From Thalassospira lucentensis (GTDB lineage Bacteria > Pseudomonadota > Alphaproteobacteria > Rhodospirillales > Thalassospiraceae), in NCBI RefSeq assembly GCF_001613805.1, contig NZ_LPVY01000001.1, positions 1-64,000 on the forward strand: a stretch of 64,000 nt of DNA, given 5' to 3'. Shown in pieces: positions 55,928-64,000 of the stretch. The notes under the pieces were generated by a model. It was not told the DNA's origin. It saw only the letters and a list, made by a program, of their open reading frames with translations, and did not search any database. A program made the translations under genes and the position numbers. Numbering within the stretch: the first letter of the stretch is position 1; the number at the start of each line of letters is the position of its first letter.

Positions 55928-56805
55928 CCAACCACCAGCGTCGTCCATTCCTCGACCGGGAAACGCTTGACCAGTGACAGGCCGACATCGCGGTAGGCCG
56001 ACAGGACAAACTGTTCCTGATGGGACAGAAGCCCCGACAGAACCACATAGCCACCTTCGGCCAGCGTACCGCGCAGGTCGCGTGCCATATGGCGCAACGG
56101 GCGGGCAAGGATATTGGCACACACAATGTCGTAATAACCGGCATTGCGGATGCGCACGTCGCTAAAGCCGTTGGAATGGATCGCGGTGACCAGATCGGTG
56201 ATCTTGTTGATCCGGGCATTTTCACGGGCAACGCGCACCGATGCGGCATCAATATCGGCCATCATCACCGGGCAACGCCATGTTTTGGCACATGCCATGC
56301 CCAGAATGCCGGACCCGCATCCCATATCAAGCGCATTGTAACGGTACGAATGTTTGGCGATCCAGTCGATTGCCGCGAGGCAACCCTTGGTCGTCTGGTG
56401 TTCACCAGAACCGAATGCCAGACCGGCATCGACCTGCAAACCGGTTTTGGCCACCGGAATACCGTCTTCCCAGTGCGAGCCATGGACATAGAACCGGCCA
56501 ACCGAAATCGGCTTGAAGCTGCGCAGATTGTCGCTGACCCAGTCTTTGGGCTCGTAGGTGCCAAACTCGACCACCGGCACGTCAACACCGACCGCAGACG
56601 CCATCAATGATACGGCGGTTTCAACCGCGGTCTTGTCAAGATGATCGCCCGAAAAGCCTTCGACCTTCCAGGGTGCAGTCGGATCGCCCGGCCGTTCGAA
56701 ATGCGACAGGGCATCGCAATGCTCATACAACGCCTCGGCAAAGGCCGGGGCATATTTGCCATCAACCTCGAAGGTGAAATTATAGCAACGAACGGTTTCG
56801 GTCAT
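55924..56805 (-). CDS. prmA: Ribosomal protein L11 methyltransferase PrmA
   Basis: A 293-residue SAM-dependent methyltransferase that trimethylates ribosomal protein L11. The C-terminal Rossmann domain has LDMGCGSGILGMACAK and CANILARPLRHMARDL (NPPY-like N-I-L-A block of PrmA); F-G-S-G-E-H (LAFGSGEHQTTKGCL) is diagnostic. ATG 56805 is preferred over an in-frame GTG at 56844. It converges with the TauE/SafE permease, overlapping by four bases. Confidence 0.91.
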   Translation of the reverse strand: MTETVRCYNFTFEVDGKYAPAFAEALYEHCDALSHFERPGDPTAPWKVEGFSGDHLDKTAVETAVSLMASAVGVDVPVVEFGTYEPKDWVSDNLRSFKPISVGRFYVHGSHWEDGIPVAKTGLQVDAGLAFGSGEHQTTKGCLAAIDWIAKHSYRYNALDMGCGSGILGMACAKTWRCPVMMADIDAASVRVARENARINKITDLVTAIHSNGFSDVRIRNAGYYDIVCANILARPLRHMARDLRGTLAEGGYVVLSGLLSHQEQFVLSAYRDVGLSLVKRFPVEEWTTLVVG

Positions 56806-56865
56806 ATCGCTTCTCGCAAGATTGCGGCGGCCGTTTGACCGCACCAGAAATAATGTCCGGGCGGC

Positions 56866-59271
56866 TTAACCCGGCAGGATGAAACTGTCGACCACTTTCT
56901 TTGTGCCGACACCCTCGAAATGGATTTCAAGTTTGTTGCCATCGACCGCCTTGACGGTACCGGGGCCGAATTTGCGATGACGTACTGCATCGCCGACTTT
57001 GTATTTCGATGATTTCGAACTGGTGGTGTAGCTGGTTTCACCATCCGGCTTTACATCAATCACGTTTTTGCGCACCCGGTCCTGCCATCCCGCGCTGGCA
57101 AACCGGCGTTCACCCGTCCCGCCATAGGGGTTATAGCTTTCCGCCGGTTTGTTATCCGCCCAGCTTGGCATTTTCATCCAGTCGTCGGCCCCCCATGCAC
57201 CGGGCGATACATTGCCACGATGATTGCCAAGGCCGGTGTCGCTGATGCGTTCGACATGCTCGTCGGGCAATTCATCGACAAAGCGCGACGGCAGGGCCGA
57301 TTGCCACTGGTTATAAATCCGCCGGTTGGCGGCATAGGAAACCGTGGCACGTTTGCGCGCACGGGTGATGCCGACATAGGCCAGACGGCGTTCTTCCTCC
57401 AGGCCCTTCACCCCGCTTTCATCCATGGCACGCTGATGGGGGAAAACACCTTCTTCCCAGCCGGGCAGGAAGACATAGTCAAATTCAAGCCCCTTGGCCG
57501 CATGCAGGGTCATGATGGTGACTTTTTCCTGATCGGCATTCTGTTCGTTTTCCATCACCAGCGACACATGTTCAAGGAAGCTGGTCAGGTTTTCAAACTC
57601 GCCAATCGCAGATACCAGTTCTTTGAGGTTCTCCAGACGGCCGGGCGCATCAATTTCCTTCGATGTGCGCCACATATCGGTATAGCCGCTTTCATCAAGA
57701 ACCGTCTCAAGCACCGCCACATGCGATGTGGTTTCAAGCATCTCGCGCCAGCGTTTGAAATCGCCCAGCAACCCGCCAATCGCCTGACGCATTTTGGGTT
57801 TGAGTTCCTCGGTCCCGATCAGATCAAGCGCCGCCGCCGGAAGCGAAACCGCCTGATCACGCGAATATTGATGCAGGGTTTGCAGGGTGGCCTTTCCCAC
57901 CCCGCGCTTGGGCACATTGACGATGCGTTCAAACGCAAGGCTGTCATCGGGTTGGGCGACCATGCGGATATAAGCCAGCGCATCGCGGATTTCCTGACGT
58001 TCATAGAAACGCGGTCCGCCAACAACCCGGTACGGGATGCCCAGCGTGATCAGCCGTTCCTCGAACTCGCGGGTCTGGAACCCGGCACGGACAAGGATCG
58101 CCATATGGGATGCGCCAATACCCTTGCTTTGCAGGGCTTCGATATCCTCGCCAACAAGTCGCGCCTCGGCCTCGCCATCCCATACACCTTTGACAAAGAC
58201 CTTTTCGCCGGTATCAAGTTCGGTCCAAAGCTCCTTGCCCAGACGACCATCGTTAAAGGTGATCAGCTTGGACGCAGCGGCCAGAATATGCGGCGTGGAA
58301 CGATAATTCTGTTCCAGTCGGACGACCTTGGCACCGGGGAAATCGGACTCGAAGCGCAGGATATTGCCGACCTCGGCCCCACGCCAGCTATAGATCGCCT
58401 GATCATCATCACCGACACAGCAGATATTGCGATGAACCATCGCCAGCGCGCGCAGCCACAGATACTGCGCCACGTTGGTATCCTGATATTCATCGACCAG
58501 AACATAGCGGAAGGTTTCCTGATAACGGCGCAGGATTTCCGGATGCTTCTGGAACAGGGTCAGGCAATGCAGCAAAAGATCGCCAAAATCGGCCGCATTC
58601 AGAACCGCCAGACGTTCCTGATAGATTTTATAAAGGTACTTGGCCCCGCCATTGGCGAACTCGACACTTTCATTGACCCGTTCGGGTGAAAGTCCCTTGT
58701 CCTTCCAGCGCTGGATGATCCCCATCAGTTGCTTGGCCGGCCATTTTTTCTGATCGATCTGTTCGGCATCCATGATCTGCTTAAGCAGGCGGACCTGATC
58801 ATCGCTATCAAGGATCGTGAAGTTTGATTGCAACCCGACCAGTTCGGCATGGCGGCGCAGCAGGCGGGCGGCCAGCGAGTGGAAAGTCCCCAGCCACCAT
58901 CCTTCAACCGGACGGCCCAGCGCATGGGCGACACGTTCCTGCATTTCCTTGGCCGCACGATTGGTAAAGGTCACGGCAAGAATTTGCTGCGGATGCAGGC
59001 GCTCAGTCTGTCCCTTGGTTTCCAGAAGATGGGCAAGACGGGTCGTCAGAACGCGCGTTTTCCCCGTTCCGGCACCTGCCAGCACCAGCAACGGACCATC
59101 AAGCGTTTCGACCGCTTCGCGTTGCTCGGCATTCAGATTGGCAAGGTAATCCGGTGCGGGTGCGTCCTGAAGGCGCATTTCCGGGCTTGCGGCGAATTCA
59201 TCGATTTCAAAGGGATCATCCATCATGTCGGGATATATAACATGCTCTGCAAACGGGGCCAGTATTGGCAT
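56866..59271 (-). CDS. uvrD: UvrD/PcrA-type ATP-dependent DNA helicase
   Basis: An 801-residue superfamily 1A helicase. Motif I AGAGTGKTRVL, Ia TFTNRAAKEMQ, II VLVDEYQDTN, III GDDDQAIYSWRGA, IV RLEQNYRS, V MTLHAAKGLEFD and VI YVGITRARKRA are all present, with the C-terminal region VGDAVRHRKFGPGTVKAVDGNKLEIHFEG forming the Tudor-like RNA polymerase-binding domain. It acts in mismatch and nucleotide excision repair. The first 15 residues may be absent; ATG 59226 (MMDDPFEIDE) is an alternative start. Confidence 0.95.
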   Translation of the reverse strand: MPILAPFAEHVIYPDMMDDPFEIDEFAASPEMRLQDAPAPDYLANLNAEQREAVETLDGPLLVLAGAGTGKTRVLTTRLAHLLETKGQTERLHPQQILAVTFTNRAAKEMQERVAHALGRPVEGWWLGTFHSLAARLLRRHAELVGLQSNFTILDSDDQVRLLKQIMDAEQIDQKKWPAKQLMGIIQRWKDKGLSPERVNESVEFANGGAKYLYKIYQERLAVLNAADFGDLLLHCLTLFQKHPEILRRYQETFRYVLVDEYQDTNVAQYLWLRALAMVHRNICCVGDDDQAIYSWRGAEVGNILRFESDFPGAKVVRLEQNYRSTPHILAAASKLITFNDGRLGKELWTELDTGEKVFVKGVWDGEAEARLVGEDIEALQSKGIGASHMAILVRAGFQTREFEERLITLGIPYRVVGGPRFYERQEIRDALAYIRMVAQPDDSLAFERIVNVPKRGVGKATLQTLHQYSRDQAVSLPAAALDLIGTEELKPKMRQAIGGLLGDFKRWREMLETTSHVAVLETVLDESGYTDMWRTSKEIDAPGRLENLKELVSAIGEFENLTSFLEHVSLVMENEQNADQEKVTIMTLHAAKGLEFDYVFLPGWEEGVFPHQRAMDESGVKGLEEERRLAYVGITRARKRATVSYAANRRIYNQWQSALPSRFVDELPDEHVERISDTGLGNHRGNVSPGAWGADDWMKMPSWADNKPAESYNPYGGTGERRFASAGWQDRVRKNVIDVKPDGETSYTTSSKSSKYKVGDAVRHRKFGPGTVKAVDGNKLEIHFEGVGTKKVVDSFILPG

Positions 59272-59431
59272 TCAATCAAGTGGCGATATCGGGTTGCTTA
59301 TTGTGCAACAAATCGGGAACGTCGACCAATTTTTTCCCTGAAAATATTTTTTCCGCCTGCTTTTCTGCGCCAGTTTTTCCTGCGCCTCGCGTGAACAGTC
59401 ATAACGACAATCACCACGCAAGGAGCCCCCG

Positions 59432-60193
59432 ATGAGCGGCATCAACAGTCTGAGTGCCAGTCTTGCGCAAATATTTAGCCAAACACAGTCGACCGGTAGC
59501 AGCCAGTCTACCGAAAGCAGTAGCGGTGTAGAAGGCATCGGTGCCTTCGCCCTTACCAGCACGCAAAGCACCGCCTCGACACAGGCGGTCGACGCGGTTT
59601 CGGAAATCACCAGCAGCGGACAGGGCAGCGTTGATCAGCTTTCCGATCAGATCAAAGCCATGTTGCTGGAAATGCAGGAAAGCACCGATACATCGGCCTC
59701 CGATGGCGCTTTTGACGCGCAGCAACTGTTTGATGACCTTGACACCGATGATGACGGCACCCTGACCAAGGATGAATTCCTGGCAGGCAAACCCGACGAT
59801 GTCAGCGATGAAATGGCTGAAAACCTGTGGTCGATGATGGCAGGTAGCGAAGCCGAAAGCATTTCCCAAGACGATTACCTGACAAGCATGGCACCCCCAC
59901 CCGGTGCGACAACAACCACGGCAACTGCGGACGAGAGCACGGGTAGCTCATCGGGCGGTGACAGTGCCGCAACAGCCGATACCGAAAATTACGACCCGCT
60001 TGATACCAACGAAGACGGCATTGTCAGCCTTGCCGAACTGATGGCCGCCGCCCCGGCGGACGAAACCCCATCTGCCAGCAGCCTGCCCGACACCAACAGC
60101 CAGACCAGCAGCACAGGCGATGACGCCACAACCACCGTCGGCAATGGCGCAACACCGTTCGATAACCGCCTGATGGCACAGTTGATGGCATAA
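59432..60193 (+). CDS. Low-complexity EF-hand protein
   Basis: A 253-residue acidic Ser/Thr-rich protein without cysteine and without a signal peptide. It has EF loops at 104-115 (DTDDDGTLTKDE) and 191-202 (DTNEDGIVSLAE), separated by a Pro/Thr/Gly-rich stretch; the N-terminal 60 residues are almost wholly Ser/Thr/Gln/Gly. The composition resembles the XopAW-like calcium-binding group and some non-classically secreted proteins. It stands alone with its own terminator. Function unknown. Confidence 0.7.
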   Translation: MSGINSLSASLAQIFSQTQSTGSSQSTESSSGVEGIGAFALTSTQSTASTQAVDAVSEITSSGQGSVDQLSDQIKAMLLEMQESTDTSASDGAFDAQQLFDDLDTDDDGTLTKDEFLAGKPDDVSDEMAENLWSMMAGSEAESISQDDYLTSMAPPPGATTTTATADESTGSSSGGDSAATADTENYDPLDTNEDGIVSLAELMAAAPADETPSASSLPDTNSQTSSTGDDATTTVGNGATPFDNRLMAQLMA

Positions 60194-60240
60194 TTGACCA
60201 TGTAACACCGGGTTTCTTCGACGAAGCGAGAGCCCCAACC

Positions 60241-60278
60241 TGCCGCCGGCCACGATATCAAACCGGCGGCATTTTTTT
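60241..60278 (+). terminator. Rho-independent terminator of the EF-hand gene
   Basis: TGCCGCCGG and CCGGCGGCA form a perfect 9-bp stem with a 13-nt loop, followed by seven T. It also separates the gene from the convergent channel gene. Confidence 0.92.
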
Positions 60279-60299
60279 GCCTGCCACGTTCGGGAAAGC

Positions 60300-62093
60300 C
60301 TAGAACAGCTTGGGCGGCGCATCGCCGCGTTCTTCGCTTTGCAGTTCCAGAAGCGCGTTGTTATAGGCCATCATCGCGTCCTTTTCGTGGACGAAACCGA
60401 CCATAAGACGTTCTTCCTCGTTATTGATCACCGGCAGGTGTTCCTCGCCGGTCTGTTCCATCAGACGCACGGCCTTCTCGATGCTGTCAGTACGCAGCAG
60501 AACCGGCGGCTTGGATCGGGCGACCTGCCCTGCGGTGACTTCTTCGCCCATTTCCGGATCAAACGCCGCATGGCGCAAATCGGCCAGTGTAATCGTGCCG
60601 TGCAACCGGCCATCATCATCAATCACGAACAGTTCGGAATAGGGCGCATTGATCAGCTTTTCGCGAATGGACGGCATCCCGTCGCCAAGCGGCACGGTCT
60701 GATATTCCGCCTTCATGATGTCGGCGACCTTCATCATGCGCAGCAAATTCATTTCCCGGCCCCACCGGGTCGAAAGCCCCCGGCATTTAAGCTGCCAGGC
60801 AAAGAACGATCCGCCCTGGAACTGGTCCATCACAATTGATGCAATCACCGATGCCACCATCACCGCAATGGTCAGGGCATAGTCGCCGGTCAGTTCAAAG
60901 ATGATCAGGGTCGTTGAAATCGGCGCGCCCAGCATGGCCGCCGCCACCGCCCCCATGCCGACCAGTGTATAGGCTCCGTACCCCGATGACAGATCGGGGA
61001 AAATCGCCGTTGCCGTCACCCCGAATGCCCCGCCCAGCATCGCACCAAGGAAAAGGGCCGGACTGAAAATCCCGCCCGCAAAGCCCATGCCGATGCAGAT
61101 CGCGACCATTGCGGCCTTCACGATCAGAAGCTGTACAAGAAATGACCAGCCATACGCCCCGTAAAGCGCATCATTCATCGCACCATAACCAACGCCGACA
61201 ATCTGCGGGAACTTGATCGCAACAATACCGATCACAAGCCCCGCCACGGCGGGCCGCAACCAGCCCGGAATTTTCGATGCCTTGGCCGCCATTTGCACCA
61301 CCGGGATGGCACGCGTTACGCAAATCGCGGTGATCCCCGCCGCAATCCCCAAAAGCGCAAAGGCCGGAAATTCCAGAAACGACTGGATTTCATTGGCCGG
61401 CAACAGAAAGGCAATGTCGCTGCCGAAATAAAGCCGGGTGATGATCGTACCGGTCACCGAGGCCAGAACAATCGGTGCAAATGCGGTCAGGGCATAATGG
61501 CCAAGGGCAACCTCGTGGGCAAACAGCGCGCCCGCCAGCGGCGCATTAAAAGACGCCGCAACCGCGGATGCCACGCCGCATCCAAGCAGGGTGCGCGCCG
61601 TGCTGCGCCGCAGATGAAGAATACGCGCCAGCCACGCCCCGAACGACGCCCCCATATGGACAACCGGCCCCTCGCGGCCAAGCGACGCACCGGTTCCCAG
61701 CGACACCGCGCTGATAAATACCGATTTGATCCCACAGCGTGACGACATGCGTGCATCATGAAACAGGGCCGCATCAACCACATCGGCCACCCCGTGGGTA
61801 CGCCGTTCGGGCAAAAACCGGTAAATGAAAACCCCGACAAACAACCCGCCCAGTGTCGGCACCATGATCAAATGCCACGCCGGAAGATGCGCAAGATATT
61901 CATGGACCGCTTCCTCCCCCGAACCAAAGGTCAGCAACTGCACAAACAGGATGCCTTCACGAAACAGGATGGTCCCGCCCCCGGCCATCGCGCCGACCAC
62001 AAGTGCTAGGATCGACAGCACAAGCTGCTCGCTTTTGACGATACGTCGCAATTGCCCAAGCAACTGGTTGGATTTGAAAAGCTTTTCGGCCAT
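60300..62093 (-). CDS. ClC-family chloride channel/antiporter with CBS domains
   Basis: A 597-residue protein: ClC core (about 20-440) with GREGP at 139-143 and GFAGGIFSPALFLGA, then a pair of CBS domains (about 450-580: VADIMKAEYQTVPLGDGMP and VARSKPPVLLRTDSIEKAV). Where E. coli ClcA has GSGIP, this protein reads THGVADVV (99-106), a departure seen in ClcB-like branches. It moves chloride, possibly coupled to protons. CBS domains usually sense adenine nucleotides. Divergent from the MFS exporter. Confidence 0.9.
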   Translation of the reverse strand: MAEKLFKSNQLLGQLRRIVKSEQLVLSILALVVGAMAGGGTILFREGILFVQLLTFGSGEEAVHEYLAHLPAWHLIMVPTLGGLFVGVFIYRFLPERRTHGVADVVDAALFHDARMSSRCGIKSVFISAVSLGTGASLGREGPVVHMGASFGAWLARILHLRRSTARTLLGCGVASAVAASFNAPLAGALFAHEVALGHYALTAFAPIVLASVTGTIITRLYFGSDIAFLLPANEIQSFLEFPAFALLGIAAGITAICVTRAIPVVQMAAKASKIPGWLRPAVAGLVIGIVAIKFPQIVGVGYGAMNDALYGAYGWSFLVQLLIVKAAMVAICIGMGFAGGIFSPALFLGAMLGGAFGVTATAIFPDLSSGYGAYTLVGMGAVAAAMLGAPISTTLIIFELTGDYALTIAVMVASVIASIVMDQFQGGSFFAWQLKCRGLSTRWGREMNLLRMMKVADIMKAEYQTVPLGDGMPSIREKLINAPYSELFVIDDDGRLHGTITLADLRHAAFDPEMGEEVTAGQVARSKPPVLLRTDSIEKAVRLMEQTGEEHLPVINNEEERLMVGFVHEKDAMMAYNNALLELQSEERGDAPPKLF

Positions 62094-62419
62094 ATCGGGT
62101 TACCGGCGGGAACGGGTGAAACAGGAAGCTGTCATATGATCACAAGGTGTTGCGAATAAAAGGTAAAGGTCGGCAAATCCAGTGATATTTGCCAATAGCT
62201 GCCCCTTGCCCGATGCAGATGATGACCGCAGGTTACCTCAAATGCATTGCCCAGGCCGGTCAGGTTCGGGCCAAGTCGATGACGCGACAGTGCTTTTTTC
62301 AGAAAACCATCATTGATCTTCGAACGGGAAATAACGCATGCTTGACGTCATACAGGTTTCCGAAGCCTGCGGGACTTTCCCCGAATAACAATAAATTCCT
62401 TTTTCAGGACTTCCGATAA
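62094..62419. other. Divergent gap between the ClC gene and the MFS gene
   Basis: No gene is supported in these 326 bases. GGCAAAT (62172-62178) and ATTTGCC (62187-62193) form perfect inverted arms 8 bases apart, a possible operator. AGGAC before ATG 62420 is the ribosome binding site of the MFS gene. Confidence 0.4.
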
Positions 62420-63664
62420 ATGACTGAAAGTCAAAAATCGGGCGCCACCATCGCCCGTCCACTTCCGGGTTTTGTCGAATTCGTTGTGTTAATGGCAATC
62501 ACGATTGGTCTGGTTGCGCTTTCGATCGACAATCTTTTACCCGCATTTGGTCCGATCGCCCTGGATTACGGCATCGAAGACGGCAACCGCATGCAGTTGC
62601 TGATCTATGTTTTCATGATTGCCTTTGGCCTGATGCAGATTGTCTATGGACCGCTGGCTGACAGTTTCGGCCGCAAACGCGTTTTGATGCTGGGTCTTTT
62701 CATTTATGCCATCGGGACCGTCATGGCGATTTTTGCCGACAGTTATGATCACCTTCTGGTCGCGCGTTTCGTTCAGGGGCTTGGCGCAGCGGCCCCGCGC
62801 GTTTTGACAATCGCGATCACGCGTGACTGTTTCGAAGGCCGCGAAATGGCGCGTGTCATGTCGTTCGTGATGATGATCTTTATCATCGTGCCGGTCTTTG
62901 CCCCCGCATCGGGCAGCCTGATCCTTGCACTTGCCAACTGGCACATGATTTTCGTCAGCACCCTTGTGCTGGCGATCATTATTGCCGTCTGGTACAGCCT
63001 GCGGATGCCCGAAACGCTAAATCCCGAATACCGGCATAAACTGTCACTCAGCCGGATTGCGCGCGATATCAAAACCACCATCACCACCCGCCAGACGCTG
63101 GGTTATGCAACGGCGATGGGGCTGATGTTTGCCTGTCTGATGGCCTATATCGGATCGGCCCAGCAGATTTTCGAAACCGAGGTTTACGGCCTTGGCGTCT
63201 GGTTCCCGCTGGTGTTCGGGATGATCGCCGCCTGCATGAGCGTTTCATCCTTCGTCAATGCCCGCCTTGTCCGCAAGATCGGCATGCACAAACTGTCGCA
63301 GGGTGGGCTTCTTGTGATGGCAATCAGCAGCCTGATCAATCTGGGCATCGCCTTTGCCTTTGACGGTGCCCCGCCGCTTCCGGTGTTTGGTGTGGGTCTT
63401 ACGGTCACACTGTTCTGCTTTTCCATGACCATGCCAAACTTCAATTCGCTGGCGATGGAACCGGTTGGCCGGATTGCCGGCACCGCATCCTCGATGATCG
63501 GGGTTTACAGCACCCTGATCGGTGTTGTCGCGGGCGGGATCATCGGCCAGCTATTCAATGGCACGGTTATCCCGCTGATTGGCGGCTATCTGGCTCTTGC
63601 CGTGCTGGCCATCGTGATTGTCGGCATTACCGAACGCGGAAAGTTTTTCCACGCGACGCACTGA
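62420..63664 (+). CDS. Bcr/CflA-family MFS drug efflux protein
   Basis: A 414-residue twelve-helix major facilitator. The motif A loop is GPLADSFGRKRVLMLGL after helix 2, and helix 4 carries the LVARFVQGLGAAAPRVLTIAITRD block characteristic of Bcr/CflA exporters, which extrude bicyclomycin, chloramphenicol and similar drugs. Motif C-like VPVFAPASGSLI is present in helix 5. Substrate unknown. A bidirectional terminator follows. Confidence 0.9.
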   Translation: MTESQKSGATIARPLPGFVEFVVLMAITIGLVALSIDNLLPAFGPIALDYGIEDGNRMQLLIYVFMIAFGLMQIVYGPLADSFGRKRVLMLGLFIYAIGTVMAIFADSYDHLLVARFVQGLGAAAPRVLTIAITRDCFEGREMARVMSFVMMIFIIVPVFAPASGSLILALANWHMIFVSTLVLAIIIAVWYSLRMPETLNPEYRHKLSLSRIARDIKTTITTRQTLGYATAMGLMFACLMAYIGSAQQIFETEVYGLGVWFPLVFGMIAACMSVSSFVNARLVRKIGMHKLSQGGLLVMAISSLINLGIAFAFDGAPPLPVFGVGLTVTLFCFSMTMPNFNSLAMEPVGRIAGTASSMIGVYSTLIGVVAGGIIGQLFNGTVIPLIGGYLALAVLAIVIVGITERGKFFHATH

Positions 63665-63681
63665 TGACCGATCAAATGTAA

Positions 63682-63717
63682 AAAAAGCCCCGCAGCCGGA
63701 AAGCTGCGGGGCTTTTT
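63682..63717. terminator. Bidirectional terminator (MFS gene / metH)
   Basis: GCCCCGCAGC and GCTGCGGGGC form a perfect 10-bp stem with a 6-nt loop flanked by A-run and T-run, between two convergent genes. Confidence 0.93.
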
Positions 63718-63728
63718 GTTTGATACGA

Positions 63729-64000
63729 TCACGCCTGACGGGGATCGTAATTCAGGTTCGGCGCCAGCCAGCGTTCTGCCTCGGCCAAAGTCATGCCCTT
63801 GCGTTCGGCATAGCTTTCGACCTGATCGCGTTCGATCTTGCCAAGGCCGAAATATTTGGCTTCGGGATGGGCGAAATAGAACCCGCTGACTGAGGATGCC
63901 GGGGTCATGGCACAGCTTTCGGTCAGTTTGACACCGACATTCTTTTCGGCATCCAGCAACTGCCACAGCGTACGCTTTTCCGTATGTTCCGGGCAGGCCG
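63729..64000 (-). CDS. metH: Cobalamin-dependent methionine synthase MetH, C-terminal part
   Basis: Only the last 90 or so codons are in the window; the frame runs off the right edge. [56 protein letters not shown] and [11 protein letters not shown] are the activation (SAM-binding reactivation) domain of MetH. The enzyme makes methionine from homocysteine with methyltetrahydrofolate. The sequence appears intact to its TGA stop. Confidence 0.93.
   Translation of the reverse strand, partial: ACPEHTEKRTLWQLLDAEKNVGVKLTESCAMTPASSVSGFYFAHPEAKYFGLGKIERDQVESYAERKGMTLAEAERWLAPNLNYDPRQA

Noticed and set aside
57220-58689. 489-codon plus-strand open frame opposite uvrD
   Set aside because: Antisense to a helicase with all seven motifs; translation has no domain character.

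Overview
The window is from an alphaproteobacterium. The gene content, the long FtsZ tail, the alphaproteobacterial LexA box and the GC-rich coding style suggest a Rhodospirillales member, possibly Thalassospira-like; the genus is an inference. Its core is a complete division and cell-wall (dcw) cluster on the + strand running from mraZ (6304) to lpxC (34893). No tRNA, rRNA, CRISPR array or transposase is visible.

Left flank (1-6300): a flavin-type PPOX protein, a cysteine hydrolase divergent from a DJ-1/AraC regulator, an AT-richer single gene for a Swt1-like HEPN protein (2554-3753), a CorA transporter and an exported EF-hand protein. The 520-base region before mraZ carries two phased arrays of MraZ-type TGGG boxes.

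The dcw cluster (6304-34893) is mraZ-rsmH-ftsL-ftsI-murE-murF-mraY-murD-ftsW, murG-murC-murB-ddl-ftsQ, then ftsA-ftsZ-lpxC. It is interrupted twice. Between ftsW and murG sit an ArsR-type regulator, a quinone-oxidoreductase-like enzyme and a GNAT acetyltransferase, interleaved with five copies of a REP-like palindrome; two matching inverted-repeat operators lie before the regulator and the enzyme. Between ftsQ and ftsA sits a minus-strand sugar ABC operon (binding protein, two permeases, ATPase, LacI regulator) with a clear promoter flanked by twin LacI operators. That operon leaves ftsA and ftsZ to be driven from a divergent region.

Middle (35100-46900): bamD, recN with a LexA box, ligA, an NTF2-like protein, a staphylococcal-nuclease-like exported protein, an EamA transporter divergent from a LysR regulator, an aldo/keto reductase, an Xaa-Pro aminopeptidase and a 65-residue unknown protein followed by two hairpins.

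Right part (46975-56844): an envelope-stress-like module comprising an OmpR-type two-component system divergent from a PepSY protein and cytochrome b561, followed by a lipid A phosphoethanolamine transferase (eptA) overlapping a diacylglycerol-kinase-like gene. Then come an SDR, a DUF2252 protein, a TauE/SafE permease and prmA. The end holds uvrD, a low-complexity EF-hand protein, a ClC-CBS channel, a Bcr/CflA-type MFS exporter and the 3' end of metH.
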